A stretch of 34,496 bases of DNA, from contig WFSC01000432.1 in NCBI GenBank assembly GCA_015486185.1, positions 1-34,496 of the forward strand, in the 5' to 3' direction. Both the position numbers and the translations under genes were made by a program. The notes under the pieces were generated by a model. That model had not been told where the DNA came from and did not search any database. It was given only the letters and a program-made list of their open reading frames with translations. This document shows, piece by piece, positions 9,031 through 17,038 of the stretch; positions within the stretch are counted from its first letter, which is position 1; each line of letters starts with the position of its first letter. The DNA comes from Bacteroidales bacterium. GTDB lineage: Bacteria; Bacteroidota; Bacteroidia; Bacteroidales; VadinHA17.

Positions 9031-10188
9031 TTATTTCGACTTTTTTTCGGCATTATTTATTGTTTTCCATGTCCTGCCGTCCTGACAGATATGCCAGCTT
9101 TGACCTTCTTCAGTTGCCGGGAGTGTGATCTCATACATTTGTTTGGTGATCTGTAATTCCGGAAGTGTTCCATATTTGTCAAAAACAGCAGGATCAATGT
9201 GCAACTCTTCCAGAGAGGTAGTATAAATCCCGTTTTTTTCGAAATAGCGTTTTTCCTTATAATACATATTACGCAATACCCATTTTACCAGTTCGTCAGC
9301 AGGCATGGTAAAAGTGTCTTTCCCGTTTCCTGCAATCTTGTCCGAAAACAAAAGGAATCCCCAGGTTTCCGGCGCATGCATATTGATGATCCCCTGGGGT
9401 GACCAGACCCAGTTATCTTCCGGGAGCCTGCGGCCCATGGCATTCATCCTGACAACATATTTCCCGTTGATAACATCTGTTTTCCATTCCACCCGGGAGA
9501 AATTTATCCTCCAGATATTCCCGGGCACAGGAGGCTTTTGTCCCGGAGCACATTCCTTCAGGATATTCCAGGGCATGGCAATTTCCACGGTCCATTTTTC
9601 ATCTCTGTCCGACGGATCATTAATGGTTCCGTAAATATGGGTTGCTCTTTTTAATCCGTCGATATCCCATCCGTTTACCGGAGGCCCCCCGTCACGGTAA
9701 GGTTTTATCAAAAGGAGATCCCACCAGGTAGCATAGGCATTCATCTCATATTCATAATATTGGTGGGTATCGCCATCGGGGTCAATAAACACCTCAAAAT
9801 CATTATCATAAAAAATCACGGTATCTCTTTGGTGCAGGGTCGCCCATATATCAGGCTCCTCCAGCTCGGCGGCAATATAAAGATACTTCTCATCCCATAA
9901 CATCTTAACACGGGTATTATAACGCGGGGCCGGTTTCAAGGAACCCTCGATATCCGTAAAATACTCGGTCCACAAAGCCTTCCCCCACTCTTTGTCATTC
10001 AGGATGCCGTCTATTGTTATTTTTTGAGGGGCACGGTAACAGACATAATGACGCGGAGAAAAAGGGATCTTCAACTCAAAGAATGAACTGATCTTGTTGT
10101 TCCTTGATTTTTCCGGATTGTCTTTTTTATGGTTGCAACCGGCAAACAATACAACCAAAGCCAAAAAAGCGATAATATTTGTTTTCAT
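9031..10188 (-). CDS. CBM9-like carbohydrate-binding lipoprotein
   Basis: 385 residues. Lipobox LFAGC places the lipidated cysteine at residue 18. Residues about 48-280 show a family 9 carbohydrate-binding/DOMON-type beta-sandwich: ITIDGILNDKEW, then DEKYLYIAAELEEPD, DNDFEVFIDPDGD, DEKWTVEIAMPW and WRINFSRVEW, the usual landmarks of this fold. The last ~90 residues form a small separate region. No catalytic domain is present, so it probably captures sugar ligands at the envelope for the glycosidases encoded next to it. A 202-bp gap with a candidate promoter precedes it, so it may head its own transcript (CBM9, TIM-barrel GH, GH38-like) as well as being read from upstream. Confidence 0.85.
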   Translation of the reverse strand: MKTNIIAFLALVVLFAGCNHKKDNPEKSRNNKISSFFELKIPFSPRHYVCYRAPQKITIDGILNDKEWGKALWTEYFTDIEGSLKPAPRYNTRVKMLWDEKYLYIAAELEEPDIWATLHQRDTVIFYDNDFEVFIDPDGDTHQYYEYEMNAYATWWDLLLIKPYRDGGPPVNGWDIDGLKRATHIYGTINDPSDRDEKWTVEIAMPWNILKECAPGQKPPVPGNIWRINFSRVEWKTDVINGKYVVRMNAMGRRLPEDNWVWSPQGIINMHAPETWGFLLFSDKIAGNGKDTFTMPADELVKWVLRNMYYKEKRYFEKNGIYTTSLEELHIDPAVFDKYGTLPELQITKQMYEITLPATEEGQSWHICQDGRTWKTINNAEKKSK

Positions 10189-10258
10189 CTGTTAATGATA
10201 TTAGGTTCTCTATCGATTTATGTAGGTAAAAATAAACTTTTTAATATTAAGTAAGAAC

Positions 10259-10266
10259 CAAAATTA
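10259..10266 (-). promoter_or_regulatory. candidate -7 element for the CBM9-like gene
   Basis: On the minus strand this reads TAATTTTG, an exact match to the Bacteroidota -7 consensus TAnnTTTG, about 70 bp upstream of the ATG of the CBM9-like gene. No clear TTTG -33 box was found at the expected distance, so the call is tentative. The rest of the 202-bp gap (10189-10390) is AT-rich and shows no other feature I can support. Confidence 0.4.
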
Positions 10267-10390
10267 ATAAAACAATGATTGTTGCTTATGTCGAACTCAT
10301 GTTACTAATTACCGGAGAGCAATAATTTGATAAAGGGTCGTAAGGTTACCAATATAACAAAAACATCCTGAAAGGCTTTCGTTCATAAAG

Positions 10391-11467
10391 CTAATCTAAA
10401 AAATCCCTCCAGTGTTTTTCGGTCATTCCCCTGAAATTAAACAGACACACACCCTTTGCGCCTCCTTTCATGGCAAAATCAACAGCCTGTTGTATCTTAT
10501 CCGGAGCGATAGCCGGGACAAAAAGTCCGCTATACAGTGGGTATCGGCCATGCAGTGCCTCTATACCTTCGCGGGTAGCCACTTCGATCCAGTCGATATC
10601 CTTTTCATAAAAGTTATGATATATCATGGGAAACACAGCATCCAGGTTCCAGCAGGTCCAATCCTGCCGCACCAGTTTCCGGGCAATATCCGGGGTGGGG
10701 AATACGGCAGCCGTCAGTTTTTTCCCATATTTCTCCGTCATTTTTTTCAGCCGGTTTACCAAACGGGTAACACTGTCATACCTGAACTGACGCCAGGCCT
10801 TATCTTTTGGAGGATCCGGCAACTCCAGCGGGTCCACTCCTTCCTGTTCCTTAAATTTACGCCGGCAATCGTCACAATAGCAATAATCATACTGAGGGTA
10901 TTCCCTGTCCTGCACCAAATGATACTTTTTCCACAGGCCCACCGGCAGGATCACATCAGGATAACGGATATAATCGAGATGTACCCCGTCCACATGATCC
11001 ATGGATGCCAGCCCTTCCACTCTTTTGACCATATAATCCACCACCTCTGTCTTATTCGGACACAACCACTTGTAATAACCCACGTAAGGCGGATGGTCAG
11101 CAATGGATATCCCTTCCCGTGAAATCATATACCAGTCATGATGTTCTTTCACGATCTTCGCACTGCGGGCCATGAGAGAAATGACCCACACATGGAATTC
11201 AAGTCCCAGATCATGTGCCAGGGAAGAGGCCGTTTTGACCTGTTCCAGGCCCCCCTGGAAGTGTATCCCCGTAAATCCGGATCTTTTTAAAAAACGAAGA
11301 TCTTTTTTAATTTTCTTTTCATCCCTGCCTCCCGAATACCAAACCCATGAAGGGACGGTAACCTTGGGCATGGTACGACATCCACCCAGGAACCCCGGCA
11401 TGAAGACCACACCAGACACCCCCATGGCACCTATTTTAATAAACTCCCTTTTGGTTAGCTTTCTCAT
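10391..11467 (-). CDS. GHL10-like (DUF187) putative glycoside hydrolase lipoprotein
   Basis: 358 residues. The N-terminus (KREFIKIGAMG then GFLGGC) is a signal peptide with lipidated Cys30; it resembles a Tat signal but has only one arginine. The rest is one TIM barrel: FTGIHFQGG at 65-73, and VDGVHLDYIRYPD at 159-171, the hallmark of the glycosyl-hydrolase-like 10 family (PF02638/DUF187), where Asp160 and Asp165 are the key acids. CYCDDC at 196-201 is a cysteine cluster seen in some relatives, possibly a metal site or disulfides. Substrates of this family are largely uncharacterised; peptidoglycan-like or acidic glycans have been suggested. It starts 2 bp after the GH18 gene, so the two are co-translated. 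Confidence 0.85.
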   Translation of the reverse strand: MRKLTKREFIKIGAMGVSGVVFMPGFLGGCRTMPKVTVPSWVWYSGGRDEKKIKKDLRFLKRSGFTGIHFQGGLEQVKTASSLAHDLGLEFHVWVISLMARSAKIVKEHHDWYMISREGISIADHPPYVGYYKWLCPNKTEVVDYMVKRVEGLASMDHVDGVHLDYIRYPDVILPVGLWKKYHLVQDREYPQYDYCYCDDCRRKFKEQEGVDPLELPDPPKDKAWRQFRYDSVTRLVNRLKKMTEKYGKKLTAAVFPTPDIARKLVRQDWTCWNLDAVFPMIYHNFYEKDIDWIEVATREGIEALHGRYPLYSGLFVPAIAPDKIQQAVDFAMKGGAKGVCLFNFRGMTEKHWRDFLD

Positions 11468-11469
11468 GA

Positions 11470-12636
11470 TTATTTACCCAATCCTTTATGAATGGCGTCA
11501 AGCAGTTCACCGTTAAGATCCCCCGTATATTCCCGGAACATGATACCCCCCAGTTTCTTCTTCCGCACATAACGGGCTTTTTCTTTTATTGACCGGGGAT
11601 CATCATAGGTAACAAAAACAGCTTCTTTTTCATTCCACAGGTAGGGAGCCCTGGCCTTCCGGTCCCAGTATTTTTTATAACCCGGTATCTTCATGATGGA
11701 GTCAACAATTGTTCGATAGCTTACGGTACCTCCCTTTCCCCTGGCAACCTGGCACAGGCCTCTGTTATTCTTATCCACTCCGTTCCACCAGTGACCAAAA
11801 AAAGCACCACCGATAACGATCTTGTCCGCAGGAACTCCTGCATGCTCAAAAAGGATAACACTCTGATTAACTGAGTTCCCATAAGGTTCACAGTATGAAG
11901 TAAACAAATTGGTATGGTGTCCGGTACGGTTATCCCATTCCCCGTAATAATCGTAGGTCATGAGATTAATAAAGTCCACCACTTTGATGATTTCACTTAT
12001 ATTCACATGATCGAGCCAGTTTTGTCTGGCAGCCGCATCTATTGTCAGAAGATAATGACGATTATCATTTCGCAGGAATGCGATTCTGTTCAGGGCCACG
12101 CGCAGGTCTTCCAGTAAAAGGGAATAATTCCATTTATCTTCGGGCAGATAGTGATTTCCTGCGCCTGTCTGTCCCGGATATTCCCAGTCAATGTCCACTC
12201 CGTCAAGATTATACATGGTTACCAGTACCACAAGCTGGCCAACGAACTTTCTCCGGGAAGAATCCGTCTTTGCCACATCGGAAAAATATTTCGATCCTTT
12301 CCAGCCTCCTACACTAAGCAAGACCTTTAGTTGTGGATTCTTTTCCTTTAATGAGGTCAGATAATACAGGTTTTCCTCATCGCCGGGGTCAGGCAGATAA
12401 GGTATTCCATTGGGCTTTATTTTAACAAAAGCATATAGAATATGAGTGATCGAAGAAGCATTGATGTCCATGGTCTTGACGTTCTTCCATCCCGGCACAA
12501 AGGCAACCACTCTTGGTTGCCTTTCTGAATCATTTCTTACATGCCATACACAGCCGGACTGTAAAAGAAGACTCAATAAAAAGAAAAGGAATATCGCCGG
12601 ATACCCTGGCCTGTATTGTCGTCTGATTATGCTCAT
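11470..12636 (-). CDS. GH18 family glycosidase lipoprotein (chitinase or endo-N-acetylglucosaminidase)
   Basis: 388 residues. Lipobox LLQSGC gives lipidated Cys29. The TIM barrel carries both GH18 signatures: LLSVGGWKG at 106-114 (SxGG motif) and DGVDIDWE at 145-152 (DxxDxDxE motif) with Glu152 as the acid catalyst and Asp150 assisting the N-acetyl group. NLMTYDYYGEWD further on provides the usual Met/Tyr/Asp substrate contacts. All catalytic residues are present, so it should cleave beta-1,4-linked N-acetylglucosamine units by substrate-assisted catalysis. Whether the substrate is chitin or the chitobiose core of N-glycans cannot be read from the sequence; the GH38-like neighbour makes the second option worth considering. 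It is 2 bp from the GHL10-like gene and 21 bp from the VOC gene. Confidence 0.92.
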   Translation of the reverse strand: MSIIRRQYRPGYPAIFLFFLLSLLLQSGCVWHVRNDSERQPRVVAFVPGWKNVKTMDINASSITHILYAFVKIKPNGIPYLPDPGDEENLYYLTSLKEKNPQLKVLLSVGGWKGSKYFSDVAKTDSSRRKFVGQLVVLVTMYNLDGVDIDWEYPGQTGAGNHYLPEDKWNYSLLLEDLRVALNRIAFLRNDNRHYLLTIDAAARQNWLDHVNISEIIKVVDFINLMTYDYYGEWDNRTGHHTNLFTSYCEPYGNSVNQSVILFEHAGVPADKIVIGGAFFGHWWNGVDKNNRGLCQVARGKGGTVSYRTIVDSIMKIPGYKKYWDRKARAPYLWNEKEAVFVTYDDPRSIKEKARYVRKKKLGGIMFREYTGDLNGELLDAIHKGLGK

Positions 12637-12657
12637 AAGATTTTTTTATTCCCCATC

Positions 12658-13743
12658 TTATTTTTTCTTATCGTTTATCTTGTTAAATCGCAATGCTTTC
12701 AGCAACCAACCGGGCAGGCTTTTTTCCGGATTTTTTTTCCGCAAGTTGATATACCAACCTAACTTTTTGATAACCGGTATCTTATGAGACTCCACAAATT
12801 CGATAAGGGTTCCGTCCGGGTCTTCGACATATGAAAAATATCCTGCGGCTTCACCCATGTCAAAACTACTGTTTTGCCGGGCCTTTTGACTATCCACGGT
12901 AAAAGGGTACCCTTTTTCCCGGCATTTTTCCCGTAGTGCATCCATTCCGTTTATATCGAAACAGATATGTATAAAACCCAGATCGCCCCAGTACCTGTCA
13001 TGAAAGATCTTATTGGGTTTTCTTTCCGTTGCCTGTACCAGTTCGATCTGGCTGGGGCCAAACACGCGGCTGAAGATACCTAATGGTCCCCCGCTTTGTT
13101 GCAGGAGCATCCGGCGTACAGGCTGATCACCTCCCGGGAGGCCTGCAAAATCATCAAAGACCCCCTGTTTATCATAGACTTTAACATCATATCCCAGGAT
13201 CTCTTCATAAAACCTGTGTGAACGTTCCATATCCGAGACACCGATGATCACTCCGTAAACCGCACCTGTAAGTTTTTTCTCGCGCCTGAACCATCCTGTT
13301 CCCGGAACGATCTGGAAATAATTTTCATAGGGATCCCGAATAAAGAAAACATCATTGCCCTGCGGCTCCTTTTCAAGCTTCCCCGGCAACTCTCCGCCCA
13401 ATTCCCTGAAATGATCGTAGGCAGCCGGCACATTCATGCTTTTTATTTTCACTGAGAAAATACCCAGATCTCCCAGCATCACTTTTGTCCGGGGTGGCTC
13501 CGGTTTGCGGTCCATATATTGCCATATCTCAAACCCTCCGCCTCCCTGCAGGTTTAATGCCAGAGCAGCACGGCGTTTCCTTGGTTTTCCCCCCGTATAA
13601 GGCAGCATTAATTCGGCTGTAGCCTCATCCTCAAAGATCCGGACATCCACCCCAAAGAATTTGCGGTACCATGACCAGGCTTCTTTCATATCCCTGACCC
13701 CGATACCTACCTGTTGGATTCCGCCAAAAATAATTTTTTTCAC
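12658..13743 (-). CDS. two-domain VOC (glyoxalase/dioxygenase superfamily) protein
   Basis: About 361 residues containing two vicinal-oxygen-chelate domains: the first begins with IQQVGIGVRDMKEAWSWY and ends at NYFQIVPG, and the second runs from VYGVIIGVSDMERSHRFY to DPDGTLIEFVES. The paired beta-alpha-beta-beta-beta modules normally build one metal-dependent active site. The reaction is unknown; isomerases, dioxygenases and lyases all use this fold. There is no ATG: an in-frame TAA lies just upstream, leaving TTG at 13749 or GTG at 13743. I prefer GTG, giving MKKIIFGGIQQ. The gene lies between the SDR and GH18 genes with short gaps and is probably in the same operon, perhaps processing a released sugar or aglycone. 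Confidence 0.8.
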   Translation of the reverse strand: MKKIIFGGIQQVGIGVRDMKEAWSWYRKFFGVDVRIFEDEATAELMLPYTGGKPRKRRAALALNLQGGGGFEIWQYMDRKPEPPRTKVMLGDLGIFSVKIKSMNVPAAYDHFRELGGELPGKLEKEPQGNDVFFIRDPYENYFQIVPGTGWFRREKKLTGAVYGVIIGVSDMERSHRFYEEILGYDVKVYDKQGVFDDFAGLPGGDQPVRRMLLQQSGGPLGIFSRVFGPSQIELVQATERKPNKIFHDRYWGDLGFIHICFDINGMDALREKCREKGYPFTVDSQKARQNSSFDMGEAAGYFSYVEDPDGTLIEFVESHKIPVIKKLGWYINLRKKNPEKSLPGWLLKALRFNKINDKKK

Positions 13744-13767
13744 GATCAAGAAATTTATAGAACAACA

Positions 13768-14568
13768 TTAAACCGGACTGACTTTTCCTGCCAGTCTGAA
13801 AAATAATCCGGGAAAATATTTTTTCAGATAAACCGACCAGGCATCAGATTTCCCGACGACGATTTCTCTCTTTTTCCTGGCCACGCCTCTGAGAATTTTT
13901 TTAACGGCTTTTTCTACCGACATACCTTTTGCCTGACCAGGATCCATTTTCCCATATTTTTCTCCTGTAGCTGTCAGGGCATTGATAGAAACATCGGTAA
14001 CAATATGGCCGGGGATAATGAGAGATACTGAGATATTACTCTTTTTCTCTTCCACCAGCAGTGTCTCAAAGAAACCGTGCAGGGCATGTTTGGAGGCGGC
14101 ATAGGCCGATCTCATGGGAAACCCGAACTTTCCTACAATACTGCTGGTTACGATCACGTGGCCTTTTTTCTGTCTGATCATAACGGGAAGCACTGCCTTG
14201 GTAAGGGCAACGGCCCCGAAATAATTGACATCCATTATCTTTCTATCTACTTCTATCCGGGTATCGCGTATCAGTCCCCGCTGACTGACGCCGGCATTAT
14301 TAAAAAGATAATCCAGCCGGGGAATGGTTTTCAGTACTTTCTCCGCGACAGCCGTCACAGCGGCATCATCAGCCACATCTAACGGAACTACCAGGCAATG
14401 TGCATCATCCAGCCCCGTTTCTTTTTTAACCGCTTCCAGTTTTTCCACATTCCTTGATGACAATACCAAAGAAGCTCCTTCTCCGGCCAGGGCCAGAGCC
14501 AGCCCTCTGCCGATCCCGGAAGATGCTCCTGTGATCCATACCCATGTACCGCGAAATACGGATTTCAT
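13768..14568 (-). CDS. short-chain dehydrogenase/reductase (SDR)
   Basis: About 266 residues from the ATG at 14568. Classical SDR motifs: TGASSGIG near residue 13 (NAD(P)-binding glycine-rich loop), LFNNAGVSQRG (NAG motif), the TSSIVGKFG serine, and YAASKHA with catalytic Tyr and Lys. SSRN after the second strand suggests NADP preference. The C-terminal region (VEKAVKKILRGVARKKREIVVGK) resembles the DltE/DHRS7-like group that acts on lipids or other hydrophobic alcohols. A longer reading from TTG at 14589 is possible, but that TTG lies inside a perfect promoter -7 element, which argues for the ATG. It is the first gene of the minus-strand glycan cluster; the substrate is unknown. Confidence 0.92.
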   Translation of the reverse strand: MKSVFRGTWVWITGASSGIGRGLALALAGEGASLVLSSRNVEKLEAVKKETGLDDAHCLVVPLDVADDAAVTAVAEKVLKTIPRLDYLFNNAGVSQRGLIRDTRIEVDRKIMDVNYFGAVALTKAVLPVMIRQKKGHVIVTSSIVGKFGFPMRSAYAASKHALHGFFETLLVEEKKSNISVSLIIPGHIVTDVSINALTATGEKYGKMDPGQAKGMSVEKAVKKILRGVARKKREIVVGKSDAWSVYLKKYFPGLFFRLAGKVSPV

Positions 14569-14586
14569 ATTTTTTAATTTTTCAGA

Positions 14587-14594
14587 CAAAAATA
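14587..14594 (-). promoter_or_regulatory. candidate -7 element driving the SDR-led cluster
   Basis: The minus strand reads TATTTTTG, an exact TAnnTTTG match, 18 bp upstream of the SDR ATG at 14568. It would place the transcript start near 14581 and make the SDR gene the first gene of the transcript covering the VOC and GH genes. It also decides the start codon, since the alternative TTG overlaps this box. No TTTG -33 box is evident. Confidence 0.5.
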
Positions 14595-14634
14595 ATTAAA
14601 AGGATTAAAATCTTCCCTGTTCGTCCCTTTATTT

Positions 14635-16968
14635 TCAGTCAGCCGGTTGAAGCCGGTCGGAAATAGCCTGAAAAACCCTTTCGATATTTTCCCGGGTCTC
14701 CTCATCGAAGTCGGTGATCTTTAATTCCTGTACCGACTTCAGGAAGTTGGATGCCAATAAGGTACGGGACAACTTGTTGTCATTGACAAAATCGGAGTTT
14801 GATTCGGGGATCCCTATGCGGCGGTGGAGAACGAATTTCTTAAAATCCAATGTTGAAAACAGGTCTTCCACTCCCTGAAATCCCTCCATCAATATTACTT
14901 TCTCACGGGTCCGGGTATCGTCATTACCATATACGCTTTTCTTAAGATCTTCATAAGTTTTGACCCCTGCCGGACTCTCATCAGCCACGACAATAAAGTC
15001 GAGCCCCCATCCCATTAGCAGGTTGACAAGTGTCTGAACATTTGACACATCTGTGGCGGGCAGGAAAAAGGCTTCGGAAGGATAACCCAGCAAACTGTAA
15101 AAAGCACTGAAATAATAATAATTGGTAAGGTCTTCGAGGATGATGTTATTTTTTTTCTGAATAAACTGCTGTTCCGATAACCTTGATCCCATGAGAGTAT
15201 AGATAGGTGAAAGGGTATCTGCTGAGGCTGAAGTAAGTGACTTGGCATCAAAGACAACGGACTCACTGTTCTCATCATTATGGATATTCCGCTGCACGGC
15301 CAGCAGGCGATATAGTTTCCTGATGTCTATCAAATGGGGGGAGTGGGTGGTATAAATAACCTGTATCTTTTCCTTGATATGTTCAAATACTTTCAGCACA
15401 TCTTCCTGGGCGCGGGCATGCAGGCTCAGTCCCGGTTCGTCAATCAGCAGGACTTTCCCCTTAAAGTCTTTGTGGGATATGGCAGCTTTCAACTCAAGAT
15501 AGAAAGACAGGAACCATCTGACACCCCGGCTGCGCTGTTTGGGGTAAAGTCGTTCCTGCCGGTCTTTTACCCAGAATTCCAGATAAGGAAAACCGCTTTT
15601 ATCCGGATGGGTATGATCATAATGTTCCAGCTCAAAATTTATGGTGATCTTGTTGTGCCGTCCGATACGTTGTCTCCAGAAGTCCTGAAAATCTATGGTG
15701 AGGTCCTTGTTCAGTTTTTCGATCTTCTGTTTCAGGATACGGCTGTTGCTTTCTCTGAAAAAGTCTTCATCCAGTCCGGCTACTTCCAGAAAATTACGGG
15801 CGGCTTTATAGCCTTCCACAGCAATATTCCCACTCAGGATATCTTCGAGATCGATACGATTGGGCAGCAGGCTGCTGAAGTCCTCAAACATTACAAATTC
15901 AGGAATATGTTCCATAATGACATTACCCGCTTCAAGACGGGAATAAAAAGGATCGAGATGCGGTTGCTCCCGTTCCACCTCCTTCTCTGCGGCAGCCGGA
16001 GGTGTATTCTCCAGGATTTTATAAGCCAGCAGACGGCGTTTAATGGCACGTTCGCGTTTTTGTTCATATTCTTTCAGCAGTTTCATGTACCGATCATTCA
16101 CACCGTCCATTTCCAGTTGGATCGCACGCCTTTCCTTTTCCGTCAGGGCATGATCATAAAGTCGCTGTAAATTGGTCAGCCGTCCGAAGACCTCATCCAA
16201 TTCCTTTTTCACGGCATGGTACTCATGCCATGCCTCCCGGTTCAATTCAGCATATTTAGCCTCTTCGGAAACAGCCTGTACCTTTTTACTCAGTTCCTGT
16301 ACCTCCAGGTTCTTTTCATGCAACAGTGATTTTATCTGGTTGACCTTCTCTTTGGCATCAGCCATCTGTTTTTGCAACTTTTTCTTCTCCTCCGCCTTTT
16401 TGACACCCCGTAACGATTTATTGATCTCATTCATCGTGGCTTTGGCATCATCCAACTGTGTTTCCACCTTCAGTTGCTCCTTTTCAGCCTGCTGATAGGC
16501 AACAATAGCCTCTTTCTTTTTTTCAAGCATGGCACTGAGAGCATCCTCCATCTTTGCATTTTTGAGCGCCACAGTCTTATCATGTTGTGCAAAAAGATCG
16601 ATAACCTTATCGCCTCCAAGAAGGATGCGGCTGGAGAGATCTTCATTCCATATCCTTTCAAGGCAGATAGCTTTTTCTGAAATGATCTGTTCACTAACCC
16701 CGGCAGGAAGTAATTTATCATTCAGAATACTCTTTATCTCCAGGTCATCAATGCTAAAAAGACAGGATACTTCCGGCATACTCAGATCACTTCTCAAAAC
16801 ATCTTCGGAGATCTTCCCGTCATAGAAGCTGCGAAGGCCTTCAAGAATAGATGTTTTACCAGATTCATTCTGTCCTATCAATCCGGTAATATTATCTGAG
16901 GAGAGCCTGTGCCACCCGGTATCAATGATCGATCTGAAGTTCTGTATCCGAAAAGCTAACAATTTCAT
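14635..16968 (-). CDS. OLD-like AAA/ABC ATPase with coiled coil and degenerate Toprim region
   Basis: 777 residues. Walker A GQNESGKTS at 32-40; long charged coiled coil at about 130-330; ABC-like signature SRGVRWFLSF at 480-489; Walker B KVLLIDEP at 505-512; H-loop THSPHL with His542. The region after 600 aligns by pattern with the OLD-family Toprim nuclease domain (ILEDLTNYYYFSAF with Glu612, then FIVVADESPAG with Asp663), but the usual DxD is DES, so metal-dependent nuclease activity may be weak or lost. OLD proteins act in anti-phage defence or DNA processing; class 2 members pair with a UvrD-like helicase, and none is present here, so this would be a solitary (class 1-like) form. An AGGAG Shine-Dalgarno-like sequence precedes the ATG. 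It lies 70 bp downstream of the phosphatase gene. Confidence 0.85.
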   Translation of the reverse strand: MKLLAFRIQNFRSIIDTGWHRLSSDNITGLIGQNESGKTSILEGLRSFYDGKISEDVLRSDLSMPEVSCLFSIDDLEIKSILNDKLLPAGVSEQIISEKAICLERIWNEDLSSRILLGGDKVIDLFAQHDKTVALKNAKMEDALSAMLEKKKEAIVAYQQAEKEQLKVETQLDDAKATMNEINKSLRGVKKAEEKKKLQKQMADAKEKVNQIKSLLHEKNLEVQELSKKVQAVSEEAKYAELNREAWHEYHAVKKELDEVFGRLTNLQRLYDHALTEKERRAIQLEMDGVNDRYMKLLKEYEQKRERAIKRRLLAYKILENTPPAAAEKEVEREQPHLDPFYSRLEAGNVIMEHIPEFVMFEDFSSLLPNRIDLEDILSGNIAVEGYKAARNFLEVAGLDEDFFRESNSRILKQKIEKLNKDLTIDFQDFWRQRIGRHNKITINFELEHYDHTHPDKSGFPYLEFWVKDRQERLYPKQRSRGVRWFLSFYLELKAAISHKDFKGKVLLIDEPGLSLHARAQEDVLKVFEHIKEKIQVIYTTHSPHLIDIRKLYRLLAVQRNIHNDENSESVVFDAKSLTSASADTLSPIYTLMGSRLSEQQFIQKKNNIILEDLTNYYYFSAFYSLLGYPSEAFFLPATDVSNVQTLVNLLMGWGLDFIVVADESPAGVKTYEDLKKSVYGNDDTRTREKVILMEGFQGVEDLFSTLDFKKFVLHRRIGIPESNSDFVNDNKLSRTLLASNFLKSVQELKITDFDEETRENIERVFQAISDRLQPAD

Positions 16969-17038
16969 ATTTTCTCCTTTTTCTCCCGGTGTTTAACTCT
17001 CTCCCTCTTTTATTCTGTTACTCCGAAATTACTAATTA

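Noticed and set aside
11380-11467. Tat signal peptide on the GHL10-like protein
   Set aside because: Only one arginine is present in the KREFIK stretch, so a Sec-type lipoprotein signal with lipobox GFLGGC is the safer reading.
3012-14568. Calling the minus-strand cluster a classical polysaccharide utilisation locus
   Set aside because: No SusC-like TonB receptor, SusD-like lipoprotein or hybrid two-component regulator is present in the window; the only TonB receptor belongs to the B12 operon.
15334-16170. Plus-strand open frame of 278 codons opposite the OLD-like ATPase
   Set aside because: It mirrors the coiled-coil and catalytic core of the ATPase gene; composition is that of an antisense shadow and no start context is visible.
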